From NCBI GenBank assembly GCA_958428365.1, contig CAUAFT010000022.1, positions 1-19,006 on the forward strand: 19,006 bases of DNA, given 5' to 3'. Below are positions 1 to 8,246 of this stretch, in pieces. Each line of letters begins with the position of its first letter. Within the stretch, counting starts at the first letter, position 1. A program made the position numbers and the translations under genes. The stretch is from an uncultured Lachnospiraceae bacterium (lineage in GTDB: Bacteria > Bacillota > Clostridia > Lachnospirales > Lachnospiraceae). Below the pieces are notes generated by a model. It was given only the letters and a program-made list of their open reading frames with translations. It had not been told where the DNA came from and did not search any database.

Positions 1-75
1 AATCATCTATCACGAATTTAGTTGGTAAAACACGAATTTAATTTTACATTTTACGTGCTATTTTTGGAAAAATAC

Positions 76-104
76 TTGACCGGTAGTAACAACCGCATTA
101 TATA
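76..104 (+). promoter_or_regulatory. Candidate sigma-A promoter of the TraX-family gene
   Basis: TTGACC at 76-81 is followed 17 bp later by TATATA (99-104); the overlapping TATAAT at 101-106 would give a 19-bp spacer. It lies about 80 bp upstream of the gene at 185. Two perfect copies of CACGAATTTA (11-20 and 31-40) lie just upstream and may be a regulator site. Seen by eye only; the transcription start is inferred. Confidence 0.5.
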
Positions 105-184
105 ATAAAGTGGTATAAACCGATGGGAATAGACGAATTATAGAACTGTTACAGTAAAAAAGCAAAAAAAGAGTGAGCTAACAA

Positions 185-913
185 ATGAATCGTAAAACAG
201 AAGAAAGATTGACAAAGTTATTTAAAGGACTCACGCAAAATCAACTGAAAATAGCAGCGGCTATAGCTATGCTTATTGATCATATCGGCGCAGAATTTTT
301 TCCCCAGATCATCATACTGCGTATCATTGGACGGTTGGCGTTTCCTATTTTTTCGTATTTTATATATGAGGGGTTTTACTACACGCATGATAAAAAAGGT
401 TACTTACTTAAAATTCTCCTGATGGGAATTGCGTGTGTAGTTGTCTATGATCTCTATTCCGGTGAGATATATGGGAACGTACTTATGACGTTTTCTGCGT
501 CAATGATTGTGCTGTATGGTCTTTCGATATTCAGGCAGAGAATGACAGGAAGTATAAAAGATAAACTGTACGGTTTTGTGTTCATATGCGGTTGCTTATT
601 TTCTGTCTATTTTATTTGCACATGGATGCCCGTAGACTATGGTTTCTGGGGTGTACTTCTGCCAGTTTTTGCAGAACTTACGAGTGAATGGAAGGGAAAA
701 AGAAACCGGTATATGGCATTAACAGGTTTTTTGGCAGGTGTGATAATTCTATCGATACAGATGGGCGGGATTCAGTATTTTAGCCTGTTGGCGATTCCTC
801 TGCTGGTTGTGTATAATGGCAGACGCGGTTCGATGAATATGAAAGCATTTTTCTATTGGTTTTATCCAGCCCATTTAGCTGCCATTGGTATTGTGGCGCT
901 GGCTGTGGGTTAA
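185..913 (+). CDS. TraX family integral membrane protein
   Basis: A 242-residue, very hydrophobic protein with about seven predicted membrane segments. After a short basic N-terminus it has LTQNQLKIAAAIAMLIDHIG, then a GRLAFPIFSYFIYEGFYYT segment. The LK.iA...MliDHiG and GRlaFPiF..l..eG motifs are characteristic of the TraX family, named after the F-plasmid pilin N-acetylase. In Bacillota these chromosomal proteins are mostly stand-alone and of unknown substrate, and may be membrane acyltransferases. No conjugation genes adjoin it, so a pilin role is not supported. The ribosome-binding site is weak (AGAGTGAG). The gene has its own promoter candidate and a terminator at 1018-1058, so it is probably monocistronic and separate from the potassium island that follows. 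Confidence 0.85.
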   Translation: MNRKTEERLTKLFKGLTQNQLKIAAAIAMLIDHIGAEFFPQIIILRIIGRLAFPIFSYFIYEGFYYTHDKKGYLLKILLMGIACVVVYDLYSGEIYGNVLMTFSASMIVLYGLSIFRQRMTGSIKDKLYGFVFICGCLFSVYFICTWMPVDYGFWGVLLPVFAELTSEWKGKRNRYMALTGFLAGVIILSIQMGGIQYFSLLAIPLLVVYNGRRGSMNMKAFFYWFYPAHLAAIGIVALAVG

Positions 914-1017
914 AACGACTGCTTTTAAAGATTGCTGGTTTGTGAGATCTGCATTTTACAGGGTGTGAGATAAATAGTGTCAATATTACTATCAAAAATT
1001 GAATATGGAAGCAGGAA

Positions 1018-1058
1018 AGACAGTTGATTTCAGTTAAGAAATTAGTTGTCTTTTTTTT
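1018..1058 (+). terminator. Rho-independent terminator after the TraX gene
   Basis: AGACAGTTGATTTC (1018-1031) pairs with GAAATTAGTTGTCT (1038-1051) to form a 14-bp stem with three G-U wobbles and a 6-nt loop, running directly into eight T residues (1051-1058). It separates the TraX gene from the potassium island. Confidence 0.8.
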
Positions 1059-1193
1059 ACGAAAATTTACATGCAGGCAATTATCACAGCTCATTTTTAT
1101 AATATCTTAACTTCAATCTCCATACCCTTTTACTCTTTTAATTTTCTGTGGTGTATGCTTGTGGCACAGAGATAAAAAAGGAAGTGAAAGGTT

Positions 1194-1385
1194 ATGCGTA
1201 TCACAAGATCAATCCAAAAATTTGAACATGAATTTGATTTAAAAGCAGAACGGTTTTTTTGGAAACATCCGATTTGGGGATTTCTTTCCATCTTTGTTGG
1301 GATGCCAATTTTTGTGCTGATCTGCGTGTGTATAAGTACCGTTGCAATTGCTTTTCCAATGTCGTGGCTTTTTGGGTGGCTTTAA
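1194..1385 (+). CDS. Small membrane protein at the head of the kdp cluster
   Basis: A 63-residue protein with a basic amphipathic N-terminus (about residues 1-22) followed by one or two hydrophobic segments (about 27-63, with WGFLSIFVGMPIFVLICVC). The ribosome-binding region GGAAGTGAAAGG precedes the ATG at a normal distance. I do not recognise a named family. The length, single-topology character and position, 91 bp before kdpF on the same strand, suggest a membrane accessory peptide, but the putative KdpE operator lies between it and kdpF, so it may have its own transcript. No function is assigned. Confidence 0.6.
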   Translation: MRITRSIQKFEHEFDLKAERFFWKHPIWGFLSIFVGMPIFVLICVCISTVAIAFPMSWLFGWL

Positions 1386-1387
1386 TC

Positions 1388-1405
1388 TTTATACGATTTT
1401 AAGAC
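1388..1405 (+). promoter_or_regulatory. Putative KdpE operator 1, upstream of kdpF
   Basis: TTTATACGATTTTAAGAC contains two 7-bp half-sites, TTTATAC (1388-1394) and TTAAGAC (1399-1405), in direct orientation with an 11-bp period. That is the usual geometry for OmpR/PhoB-type regulators, the family to which KdpE belongs. A nearly identical site lies before ktrB (6113-6130). It ends about 70 bp upstream of the kdpF start. Binding by KdpE is inference. Confidence 0.55.
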
Positions 1406-1476
1406 TGCCGTTCAATGATTAACACCATTTTTAGAGAGAAGAGATTATCATATTTCCAGCAAAGGAGGAAAAAAAT

Positions 1477-1569
1477 ATGCAGATTATGATTGCAATTCTC
1501 GGCATATGCGCGGCGGCGATGCTGCTGTGGTATGTCTACATTTTAATGAAGGGGGATGAACAGGCATGA
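1477..1569 (+). CDS. kdpF: KdpF small subunit of the potassium-transporting ATPase
   Basis: A 30-residue single-span peptide (starting MQIMIAILGICAAAMLLWYV) with a perfect AAAGGAGG ribosome-binding site at 1462-1469. Its TGA stop overlaps the first ATG of kdpA (ATGA at 1566-1569), the tight coupling typical of kdpF-kdpA. KdpF is a lipid-like peptide that stabilises the KdpFABC complex in the membrane. Its sequence is poorly conserved, so the identification rests on size, one membrane span and position. It is short enough to be missed by automatic gene callers. Confidence 0.85.
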   Translation: MQIMIAILGICAAAMLLWYVYILMKGDEQA

Positions 1570-3380
1570 TGACTGTGATACAGTATGTTCTCTATCTTGC
1601 CATTCTGATTTTACTGGCAGTGCCGCTGGGCACTTACATAAAGAAGGTCATGAATGGCGAAAAAACATTTTTATCCAAAATCCTGCTGCCGTGTGAAAAC
1701 TTAGTTTATAAGGTGATGCGGGTGGATAAGGAAGAGCAGATGACATGGAAAAAATATACGGTAAGCGTATTGATCTTTTCCGGTATTGGGCTGATTTTCC
1801 TGTTCCTGCTTCAGCTTCTGCAGGGGGTGCTTCCGGGAAATCCCCAGGGGTTGTCCGGCGTGAAATGGGATCTGGCGTTTAACACTTCTGCCAGTTTTGT
1901 GACGAATACCAACTGGCAGGCATACTCTGGGGAATCCACATTGAGCTACCTGACGCAGGCGTTAGGGCTTACGGTTCAGAATTTTGTTTCAGCGGCTACC
2001 GGTATCGCCGTTTTGTTTGCGCTGATTCGCGGTTTTGTAAAAGTAAAAGAAAAAGGGCTTGGAAGTTTTTGGGTGGACATGACCCGTATTGTGATTCATA
2101 TTTTGATTCCGCTTAACCTTGTAATCGCCTTATTTCTTGTGGGAGGCGGCGTGATCCAAAACCTGAAGGGGGCGGAAACGGTGTCGCTGGTGGAGCCTGT
2201 TGCAGTCAGTGCAAAAGGAGAGATCCTGGAGGATGCGGTGATTGATGCGGAAGCAGGAACGGTTACCGTAGACGGCGCGCTTGTACCGGATGCAGAGATC
2301 ATAACCGAACAGTTTGTCCCAATGGGACCTGCAGCAAGTCAGGTTGCCATCAAGCAATCGGGTACAAACGGCGGAGGCTTTATGGGCGTAAACTCAGCAC
2401 ATCCATTGGAAAATCCCAATGCGTTCACAAACCTGATCGAAATGATTTCTATTTTGCTGATTCCCGCTGCCCTGTGCTTTACCTTTGGAAAGTCTGTGAA
2501 AAATAAGAAACAGGGAATCGCAATTTTTATGGCGATGTTTATCTGTCTGGTGATTGCACTGGGTACCATTGCGGTCAATGAACAAGGAGCCACGCCCCAG
2601 CTTGCACAAGGGGGCAATGTAAATATTTCCATGACGGATCAGGCTGGCGGTAACATGGAAGGGAAAGAAACCCGGTTTGGCATTGCAGCGTCTTCCACAT
2701 GGGCTGCGTTTACTACGGCAGCCTCCAACGGTTCGGTCAATTCCATGCATGACAGCTATACGCCGCTTGGCGGTATGGTAACCATGCTGTTGATGCAGCT
2801 TGGCGAAGTCATCTTCGGAGGTACCGGCTGCGGACTTTACGGTATGCTTGCTTTTGCGATCCTGACGGTATTTATCGCAGGTCTGATGGTGGGCAGAACG
2901 CCGGAGTTCTTGGGAAAGAAGATTGAGCCGTATGAAATGAAATGGGCGGTGCTTGTCTGCCTTGCAACGCCCATTGGCATTCTGGTCGGCAGCGGTATTG
3001 CGGCGGTTGTTCCGTCTGTCTTAGACAGCCTGAATAACGGTGGCGCCCATGGTTTTTCAGAAATGCTGTATGCGTACAGCTCCGCAGGCGGCAACAATGG
3101 TTCTGCTTTCGCTGGATTCAATGCAAATACGGTATTCCTGAATGTAAGCATTGGTCTGGTCATGCTGTTTGTCCGGTTCCTGCCGGTGATCGGCACGTTG
3201 GCAATTGCCGGAAGCCTGGCGCAGAAAAAGAAGATTGCAGCAACTGCAGGTACACTGTCTACATCAAATGCCATGTTTGTATTTCTGCTGATCTTCATTG
3301 TACTGCTGATCGGCGCACTCAGTTTCTTCCCGGCGTTGGCGCTTGGACCATTGGCTGAGTTCTTCGGCAGTATTGCATAA
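1566..3380 (+). CDS. kdpA: Potassium-transporting ATPase subunit A (KdpA), K+-selective channel-like subunit
   Basis: This 604-residue protein forms the K+ selectivity filter of the high-affinity KdpFABC pump in the cytoplasmic membrane. Multiple hydrophobic segments and the four pore-loop signatures are visible: TNTNWQAYSGE, SGTNGGGFMGVNSAHPLENP, TTAASNGSVN and SSAGGNNGSAFAG. A periplasmic/extracellular stretch between the second and third repeats (about residues 200-255) is somewhat expanded and acidic. The length is slightly above the roughly 560 residues of the enterobacterial protein. The start is ATGATG at 1566/1569, translationally coupled to kdpF. It is followed after 16 bp by kdpB. 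All pore motifs are intact, so it should be functional. Confidence 0.97.
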   Translation: MMTVIQYVLYLAILILLAVPLGTYIKKVMNGEKTFLSKILLPCENLVYKVMRVDKEEQMTWKKYTVSVLIFSGIGLIFLFLLQLLQGVLPGNPQGLSGVKWDLAFNTSASFVTNTNWQAYSGESTLSYLTQALGLTVQNFVSAATGIAVLFALIRGFVKVKEKGLGSFWVDMTRIVIHILIPLNLVIALFLVGGGVIQNLKGAETVSLVEPVAVSAKGEILEDAVIDAEAGTVTVDGALVPDAEIITEQFVPMGPAASQVAIKQSGTNGGGFMGVNSAHPLENPNAFTNLIEMISILLIPAALCFTFGKSVKNKKQGIAIFMAMFICLVIALGTIAVNEQGATPQLAQGGNVNISMTDQAGGNMEGKETRFGIAASSTWAAFTTAASNGSVNSMHDSYTPLGGMVTMLLMQLGEVIFGGTGCGLYGMLAFAILTVFIAGLMVGRTPEFLGKKIEPYEMKWAVLVCLATPIGILVGSGIAAVVPSVLDSLNNGGAHGFSEMLYAYSSAGGNNGSAFAGFNANTVFLNVSIGLVMLFVRFLPVIGTLAIAGSLAQKKKIAATAGTLSTSNAMFVFLLIFIVLLIGALSFFPALALGPLAEFFGSIA

Positions 3381-3396
3381 AGGAGGCGTTTATTCT

Positions 3397-5466
3397 ATGA
3401 CGACAAAGCAAAAAAGTACCTTTGCCGATAAAAAAATGTTCGGCAGGGCGGTAAAAGATTCTTTTATTAAGTTAAAACCTAAGACACAGGCGGAAAATCC
3501 GGTGATGTTTCTGGTGTTTGTTTCAGCGATCCTTACCAGCGTTCTTTGGCTGGTATCGCTCTTTGGCATGAAAGACGCTTCCAGCGGTTATACGCTGGCG
3601 ATCGCGGTAATCCTGTGGTTCACGGTTCTGTTTGCCAATTTTGCTGAGGCAATCGCAGAGGGCAGAGGCAAAGCGCAGGCGGATTCCCTTCGAGCGTCAA
3701 GGAAGGATGTGGACGCTCATAAAATCCCATCTGCCGACAAGAAGGACAGTATTACAGTGGTTCCTTCCGCTGCACTGAAAAAAGGAGAATTTGTAATCGT
3801 CAAGGCGGGCGAGCAGATCCCGGCTGACGGAGAAGTGGTGGAAGGAGCCGCCTCTGTGGATGAAAGCGCGATCACCGGAGAATCTGCTCCGGTGATCCGG
3901 GAAGCGGGGGGAGACCGCAGCGCTGTCACCGGCGGCACGACAGTTTTATCTGACTGGATCGTAGTCCGGGTGACAAACGAGGCAGGGGAGAGCTTTTTGG
4001 ATAAGATGATCGCTATGGTGGAGGGAGCGGCGAGAAAAAAGACTCCCAATGAAATTGCTCTACAAATATTTTTGGTAGCATTATCCATTATCTTTCTTTT
4101 GGTTACCATGTCTCTTTATACTTATTCAGCCTTTTCCGCGAAGCTGGCTGGAATAGAGAACCCGACTTCTGTAACGACGCTGGTTGCGCTGCTTGTATGT
4201 CTTGCTCCTACGACGATCGGCGCACTGCTTTCCGCGATTGGTATCGCAGGCATGAGTCGGCTGAATCAGGCAAATGTTCTTGCTATGAGCGGTCGGGCAA
4301 TTGAGGCGGCGGGGGATGTTGACATTCTGATGCTGGATAAAACAGGTACGATTACGCTGGGAAACCGTCAGGCGTCTGAATTTATCCCGGTGGACGGTGC
4401 GGATATCAAGGAACTTGCGGACGCAGCGCAGTTATCCTCTTTAGCGGATGAGACGCCGGAGGGAAGAAGCGTTGTCATTCTGGCAAAGGAGAAGTTCGGG
4501 ATCCGCGCACGGAGTCTTAGCGACAAAGGGATGAAATTTATTCCCTTTACGGCAGTGACCCGGATGAGCGGAGTGGATTTTGACGGGAATGAAATACGCA
4601 AAGGCGCGGCGGATGCCATGCAGTCTTATGTTACGGCTGCGGGGGGAATCTATTCGGAAGAATGCGCTCAGGTTGTCAAAGAAATTGCACAGAAGGGCGG
4701 CACGCCGTTAGTTGTGGCGAAAAATCGCCGTATTCTCGGAGTGATCTACCTGAAGGATATTATCAAACAGGGTGTCAGGGAAAAGTTTGCTGACCTTCGG
4801 AAAATGGGAATCAAAACGATTATGATCACCGGAGATAATCCGGTGACGGCTGCGGCGATTGCTGCGGAGGCAGGCGTTGATGATTTTCTTGCGGAAGCAA
4901 CGCCGGAGGGCAAACTCTCCATGATTCGGGATTTTCAGGCAAAGGGGCATCTGGTAGCGATGACCGGAGACGGTACGAACGATGCACCGGCGCTGGCACA
5001 GGCGGATGTTGCGGTTGCCATGAACAGCGGAACGCAGGCGGCAAAGGAAGCCGGTAATATGGTGGATCTGGATTCTTCGCCTACAAAGCTCATTGAGATT
5101 GTCCGTATCGGCAAACAACTTCTGATGACGCGGGGCAGTTTGACAACTTTTTCAATTGCCAACGACGTGGCAAAATATTTTGCCATTATTCCGGCTTTGT
5201 TTATGGGACTTTATCCGGGGCTTTCTGCATTGAACATTATGGGGCTTCATTCCCCGCAGAGCGCTGTCCTGTCTGCTATCATTTATAATGCGCTGATTAT
5301 CATTGCCCTGATTCCGCTGGCACTGAAAGGCGTGAAATACAGGGAGGTTTCCGCAGGAAAGCTGCTCTCCCGAAATCTTTTGATCTATGGTCTGGGCGGT
5401 CTGGCGGCTCCGTTTGTCTTTGTGAAGCTGATCGACGTTCTGCTTACTATGACCGGACTGGTGTAA
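3397..5466 (+). CDS. kdpB: Potassium-transporting P-type ATPase subunit B (KdpB)
   Basis: The catalytic subunit of KdpFABC, which hydrolyses ATP to drive K+ uptake. It has 689 residues from the ATG at 3397, chosen because AAAGGAGG sits 10 nt upstream, overlapping the kdpA stop; an upstream in-frame ATG at 3343 lies inside kdpA and lacks such a site. P-type ATPase signatures are all present: the actuator-domain TGES (AITGESAPVI), the phosphorylation motif DKTGT with Asp314, the hinge motifs TGDNPVTAAAIAAEAGVDDF and MTGDGTNDAPAL, and the Kdp-type tail motif VAMNSGTQAAKEA. Seven membrane helices are expected. kdpC follows after 14 bp. Confidence 0.97.
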   Translation: MTTKQKSTFADKKMFGRAVKDSFIKLKPKTQAENPVMFLVFVSAILTSVLWLVSLFGMKDASSGYTLAIAVILWFTVLFANFAEAIAEGRGKAQADSLRASRKDVDAHKIPSADKKDSITVVPSAALKKGEFVIVKAGEQIPADGEVVEGAASVDESAITGESAPVIREAGGDRSAVTGGTTVLSDWIVVRVTNEAGESFLDKMIAMVEGAARKKTPNEIALQIFLVALSIIFLLVTMSLYTYSAFSAKLAGIENPTSVTTLVALLVCLAPTTIGALLSAIGIAGMSRLNQANVLAMSGRAIEAAGDVDILMLDKTGTITLGNRQASEFIPVDGADIKELADAAQLSSLADETPEGRSVVILAKEKFGIRARSLSDKGMKFIPFTAVTRMSGVDFDGNEIRKGAADAMQSYVTAAGGIYSEECAQVVKEIAQKGGTPLVVAKNRRILGVIYLKDIIKQGVREKFADLRKMGIKTIMITGDNPVTAAAIAAEAGVDDFLAEATPEGKLSMIRDFQAKGHLVAMTGDGTNDAPALAQADVAVAMNSGTQAAKEAGNMVDLDSSPTKLIEIVRIGKQLLMTRGSLTTFSIANDVAKYFAIIPALFMGLYPGLSALNIMGLHSPQSAVLSAIIYNALIIIALIPLALKGVKYREVSAGKLLSRNLLIYGLGGLAAPFVFVKLIDVLLTMTGLV

Positions 5467-5480
5467 AGGAGGTTATGACG

Positions 5481-6089
5481 ATGAAAGGATTAAAAACAAC
5501 GCTGCCGAAAGCGCTCATGATTTTTTTGATTTTTACAGTGGTATGCGGAATTTTATATACCGGTATTGTTACCGGATTGGCCAGGCTGCTTTTTCCTGAC
5601 AAGGCTAACGGCAGCATTATAGAAGTGGATGGAAAAAAATATGGTTGTGAGCTGCTTGGACAGCAATATACAGATGATGCCCATATGTGGGGGCGCATTA
5701 TGAATCTGGATGTTTCCACCTATCAGGATGAAAACGGAAATACTCTGCTGTATGCTGCTCCGTCCAATTTGTCTCCTGCAAGTGAGGAATACGAAGCCCT
5801 GGTGGCAGAACGGGTGGAAAAAATACGGGCAGCGAATCCGGAGATGGACGAGGCGTCGATTCCGGTAGATCTGGTGACATGTTCCGGCAGCGGACTTGAT
5901 CCGCATATCTCGCCAGCAGCGGCGGAGTATCAGGTGGCAAGAATCGCAAAGGCAAGCGATATGACAGAGGAGGCCGTCCGGGAGATCATTGCTAAATGTA
6001 CAGACGGCAGATTCTTAGGCGTATTCGGAGAAGAAACCGTGAATGTCCTTAAAGTAAACTTAATGCTGGATGGCATTCTAAAGGAATGA
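5481..6089 (+). CDS. kdpC: Potassium-transporting ATPase subunit C (KdpC)
   Basis: A 202-residue subunit with one N-terminal membrane helix (about residues 9-33) and a soluble extracytoplasmic domain. It holds the conserved tail motif TCSGSGLDPHISPAAAEYQV, typical of KdpC, thought to contribute to ATP affinity and complex assembly. I prefer the ATG at 5481 over the in-frame ATG at 5475, because AGGAGG at 5467-5472 is 8 nt from the former and only 2 nt from the latter. It closes the kdpFABC unit; no T-rich terminator hairpin follows, so read-through into ktrB is possible besides the separate operator there. Confidence 0.95.
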   Translation: MKGLKTTLPKALMIFLIFTVVCGILYTGIVTGLARLLFPDKANGSIIEVDGKKYGCELLGQQYTDDAHMWGRIMNLDVSTYQDENGNTLLYAAPSNLSPASEEYEALVAERVEKIRAANPEMDEASIPVDLVTCSGSGLDPHISPAAAEYQVARIAKASDMTEEAVREIIAKCTDGRFLGVFGEETVNVLKVNLMLDGILKE

Positions 6090-6112
6090 TTGGAACACAG
6101 CGGGGATCGATC

Positions 6113-6130
6113 TTTATACGGTCTTAATAC
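6113..6130 (+). promoter_or_regulatory. Putative KdpE operator 2, upstream of ktrB
   Basis: TTTATACGGTCTTAATAC holds TTTATAC (6113-6119) and TTAATAC (6124-6130) as direct half-sites with an 11-bp period, closely matching the site before kdpF; the shared flank is ATCTTTATACG. It lies in the 119-bp kdpC-ktrB gap, about 80 bp before ktrB. AT-rich hexamers downstream (TATGCA at 6157, TATGAT at 6171) could serve as a -10. Binding by KdpE is inferred. Confidence 0.55.
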
Positions 6131-6208
6131 GAACACTGATATTTTTTTGCGCTCTTTATGCAATCTGCTTTATGATTAAGATAAGATAAAGAGATATAAA
6201 GGAGCAGG

Positions 6209-7549
6209 ATGCGTATGGGCGCATTGATTCATAAAAAGAAAAAATTAACCTCATTTCAGGTGATTATTCTTGGATTTTTCAGCGTGATCTTATTGGGAAC
6301 ATTTTTACTGATGCTGCCCATAGCCAGTCGGGAGGAAATAAGGACGCCATTTTTTGACGCATTGTTTACATCCACCTCCGCTGTGTGTGTCACAGGTCTT
6401 GTAGTGCATGATACGGCCGCCTATTGGTCGTTGTTTGGGCAGTTTGTGATACTGCTTCTGATTCAGATCGGGGGCATGGGAGTGATTACTGTGGCGGCTG
6501 CCTTTGCGATGATTTCCGGCAGAAGGATCTCCCTGATGCAGCGAAGCACGATGCAGGAGGCGATTGCAGCTCCGAAGGTGGGCGGTATTGTCCGTCTGAC
6601 GAATTTTATTGTAAAAACCACCATGCTGATCGAATTGTCGGGAGCAGCAGTCATGGCTCCGGTATTCTGCCGTGACTTTGGAATAAAAGGACTCTGGATG
6701 GCGCTGTTCCATTCAGTGTCCGCTTTTTGCAATGCCGGGTTCGACCTGATGGGCGTGAAAGCTTCCTTTTCTTCGCTGACCGGGTATGCGGCGCAGCCCG
6801 TCATTAATTTGACGGTAATGACGCTGATTATTGTGGGCGGTATCGGTTTTTTGACATGGGATGATGTCCGAACGAACCGTCTGCATTTTCATAAATACAG
6901 GATGCAGAGCAAGGTTATTTTATTGACAACTGCCATTTTGCTGGCTTTGCCGACGCTTTATTTTTATTTTTTTGAGTTTGTGTCTCTTGAACCGGAGGAG
7001 AGAATCTTCAGCGCTCTTTTTCAGTCAGTGACGCCTAGAACGGCAGGCTTTAATACGGTGGATCTGACAGGAATCAGCGAAGCGGGGCAATGGATCATCC
7101 TTGTGCTGATGCTGATCGGCGGCAGTCCCGGTTCTACTGCGGGTGGTATGAAAACGACTACGATTGCGGTGCTGCTTGCTACGGCGCTCTCTACCTTCCG
7201 CCGGAAAGAAGATATTCATTTTTTCGGACGACGGGTCGACGGCAGCGCCCTTAAAAATGCAGCGACGATCTTGCTGATGTACCTTGTTCTGTTCTTCTTC
7301 GGTGGGTTGACGATCAGTATTACAGAAGGGCTTCCCATGCTCGCCTGTCTGTTTGAAACGGCTTCTGCGATCGGAACGGTAGGTCTGTCTCTTGGAGTTA
7401 CGACGCAGCTGGGAGTATTATCGCGGATGATCCTGATTTTACTGATGTTCTTTGGAAGAGTCGGGGGTCTGACATTGATTTTTGCGGCTACGTCCGGAGT
7501 AAAGAATACTGCATCGAAGCTGCCGCAGGAGAAAATTACAGTGGGATAA
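6209..7549 (+). CDS. ktrB: Ktr/Trk-type potassium channel subunit (KtrB)
   Basis: A 446-residue membrane protein of the KtrB/TrkH superfamily, an ion-coupled K+ uptake channel. Each of the four pore repeats shows its filter glycine: TSTSAVCVTGLV, SVSAFCNAGFDLMG, SVTPRTAGFNTVDL and TASAIGTVGLSLG. The mobile intramembrane loop of repeat three is present as GGSPGSTAGGMKTTT. Its length matches KtrB (about 450), shorter than TrkH. AAAGGAG at 6198-6204 sits 4 nt before the ATG at 6209 and 10 nt before an in-frame ATG at 6215, so either could be the start. It is followed after 16 bp by its regulatory partner. Unusually, it lies between the kdp structural genes and the kdp regulators. Confidence 0.93.
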   Translation: MRMGALIHKKKKLTSFQVIILGFFSVILLGTFLLMLPIASREEIRTPFFDALFTSTSAVCVTGLVVHDTAAYWSLFGQFVILLLIQIGGMGVITVAAAFAMISGRRISLMQRSTMQEAIAAPKVGGIVRLTNFIVKTTMLIELSGAAVMAPVFCRDFGIKGLWMALFHSVSAFCNAGFDLMGVKASFSSLTGYAAQPVINLTVMTLIIVGGIGFLTWDDVRTNRLHFHKYRMQSKVILLTTAILLALPTLYFYFFEFVSLEPEERIFSALFQSVTPRTAGFNTVDLTGISEAGQWIILVLMLIGGSPGSTAGGMKTTTIAVLLATALSTFRRKEDIHFFGRRVDGSALKNAATILLMYLVLFFFGGLTISITEGLPMLACLFETASAIGTVGLSLGVTTQLGVLSRMILILLMFFGRVGGLTLIFAATSGVKNTASKLPQEKITVG

Positions 7550-7565
7550 GGAGGATGATATCAAG

Positions 7566-8213
7566 ATGAAATCAATACTTTTAATCGGTCTGGGCCGGTT
7601 TGGCAAGCATATTGCCCAGCACTTAAATCAGTTGAAACATCAGGTCATGGCAGTGGACCAGACAGAGGAACGGGTGGATGCTGTGCTGCCTTTTGTGACC
7701 AATGCGCAGATTGGAGACAGCACCAATGCGGCTTTTTTGGAATCTCTTGGTGTCCGCAATTATGATGTTTGTATTGTCGCCATAGGAAATGATTTTCAAA
7801 GTTCCTTGGAGACGACCTCTCTGTTAAAGGAGCTTGGCGCAAAAATGGTAGTATCCAGAGCGGCGAGAGATGTGCAGGCAAAATTCCTCCTGCGCAACGG
7901 AGCGGATGAGGTGGTATACCCGGAAAAACAACTTGCGAAATGGACCGCGATCCGCTACAGCGCCGACCACATTCTGGATTACATAGAATTGGACGAAGAT
8001 CATGCTATATTTGAAATTCCTGTTCCAAAGGATTGGGCGGGAAGAACCATTGGGGAGATCGATATTCGTAAAAAATACAATATCAATATTATGGGGATCC
8101 GAAAAAACGGAAAACTGGAGCTTTCTATTTCCCCCGATATGAAGATGGACACCATGGATACGATGCTGGTGCTGGGCGGGAATAAAGATGTTCAAAAATG
8201 CTTTCGTATATAA
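7566..8213 (+). CDS. ktrA: Ktr potassium uptake regulatory subunit, RCK/TrkA-N protein (KtrA)
   Basis: A 215-residue cytosolic protein that gates KtrB as a nucleotide-binding ring. The N-terminal RCK Rossmann domain (about 1-130) begins with GLGRFG (Gly8, Gly10, Gly13) and has the ribose-binding acidic residue Asp31 (MAVDQTEE), plus GDSTN and VCIVAIG strands. The C-terminal RCK_C domain (about 135-212) is the region that in Firmicute KtrA proteins binds cyclic di-AMP, which shuts uptake off; binding here is inferred from family. Its length is typical of KtrA (about 220) and half that of TrkA. The ribosome-binding site AAGGAGG precedes the ATG, and it is in an operon with ktrB. Confidence 0.93.
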   Translation: MKSILLIGLGRFGKHIAQHLNQLKHQVMAVDQTEERVDAVLPFVTNAQIGDSTNAAFLESLGVRNYDVCIVAIGNDFQSSLETTSLLKELGAKMVVSRAARDVQAKFLLRNGADEVVYPEKQLAKWTAIRYSADHILDYIELDEDHAIFEIPVPKDWAGRTIGEIDIRKKYNINIMGIRKNGKLELSISPDMKMDTMDTMLVLGGNKDVQKCFRI

Positions 8214-8246
8214 GGCGTAGAGTACGGTGGAACCGGAGGTGAGGTT

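Noticed and set aside
1060..1193. Possible c-di-AMP (ydaO-type) riboswitch before the potassium island
   Set aside because: The gap is short and I could not find the class's conserved core or pseudoknot elements.
3343..3396. Upstream in-frame start of kdpB
   Set aside because: It lies within kdpA, adds 18 residues not typical of KdpB, and the strong AAAGGAGG site points to ATG 3397.
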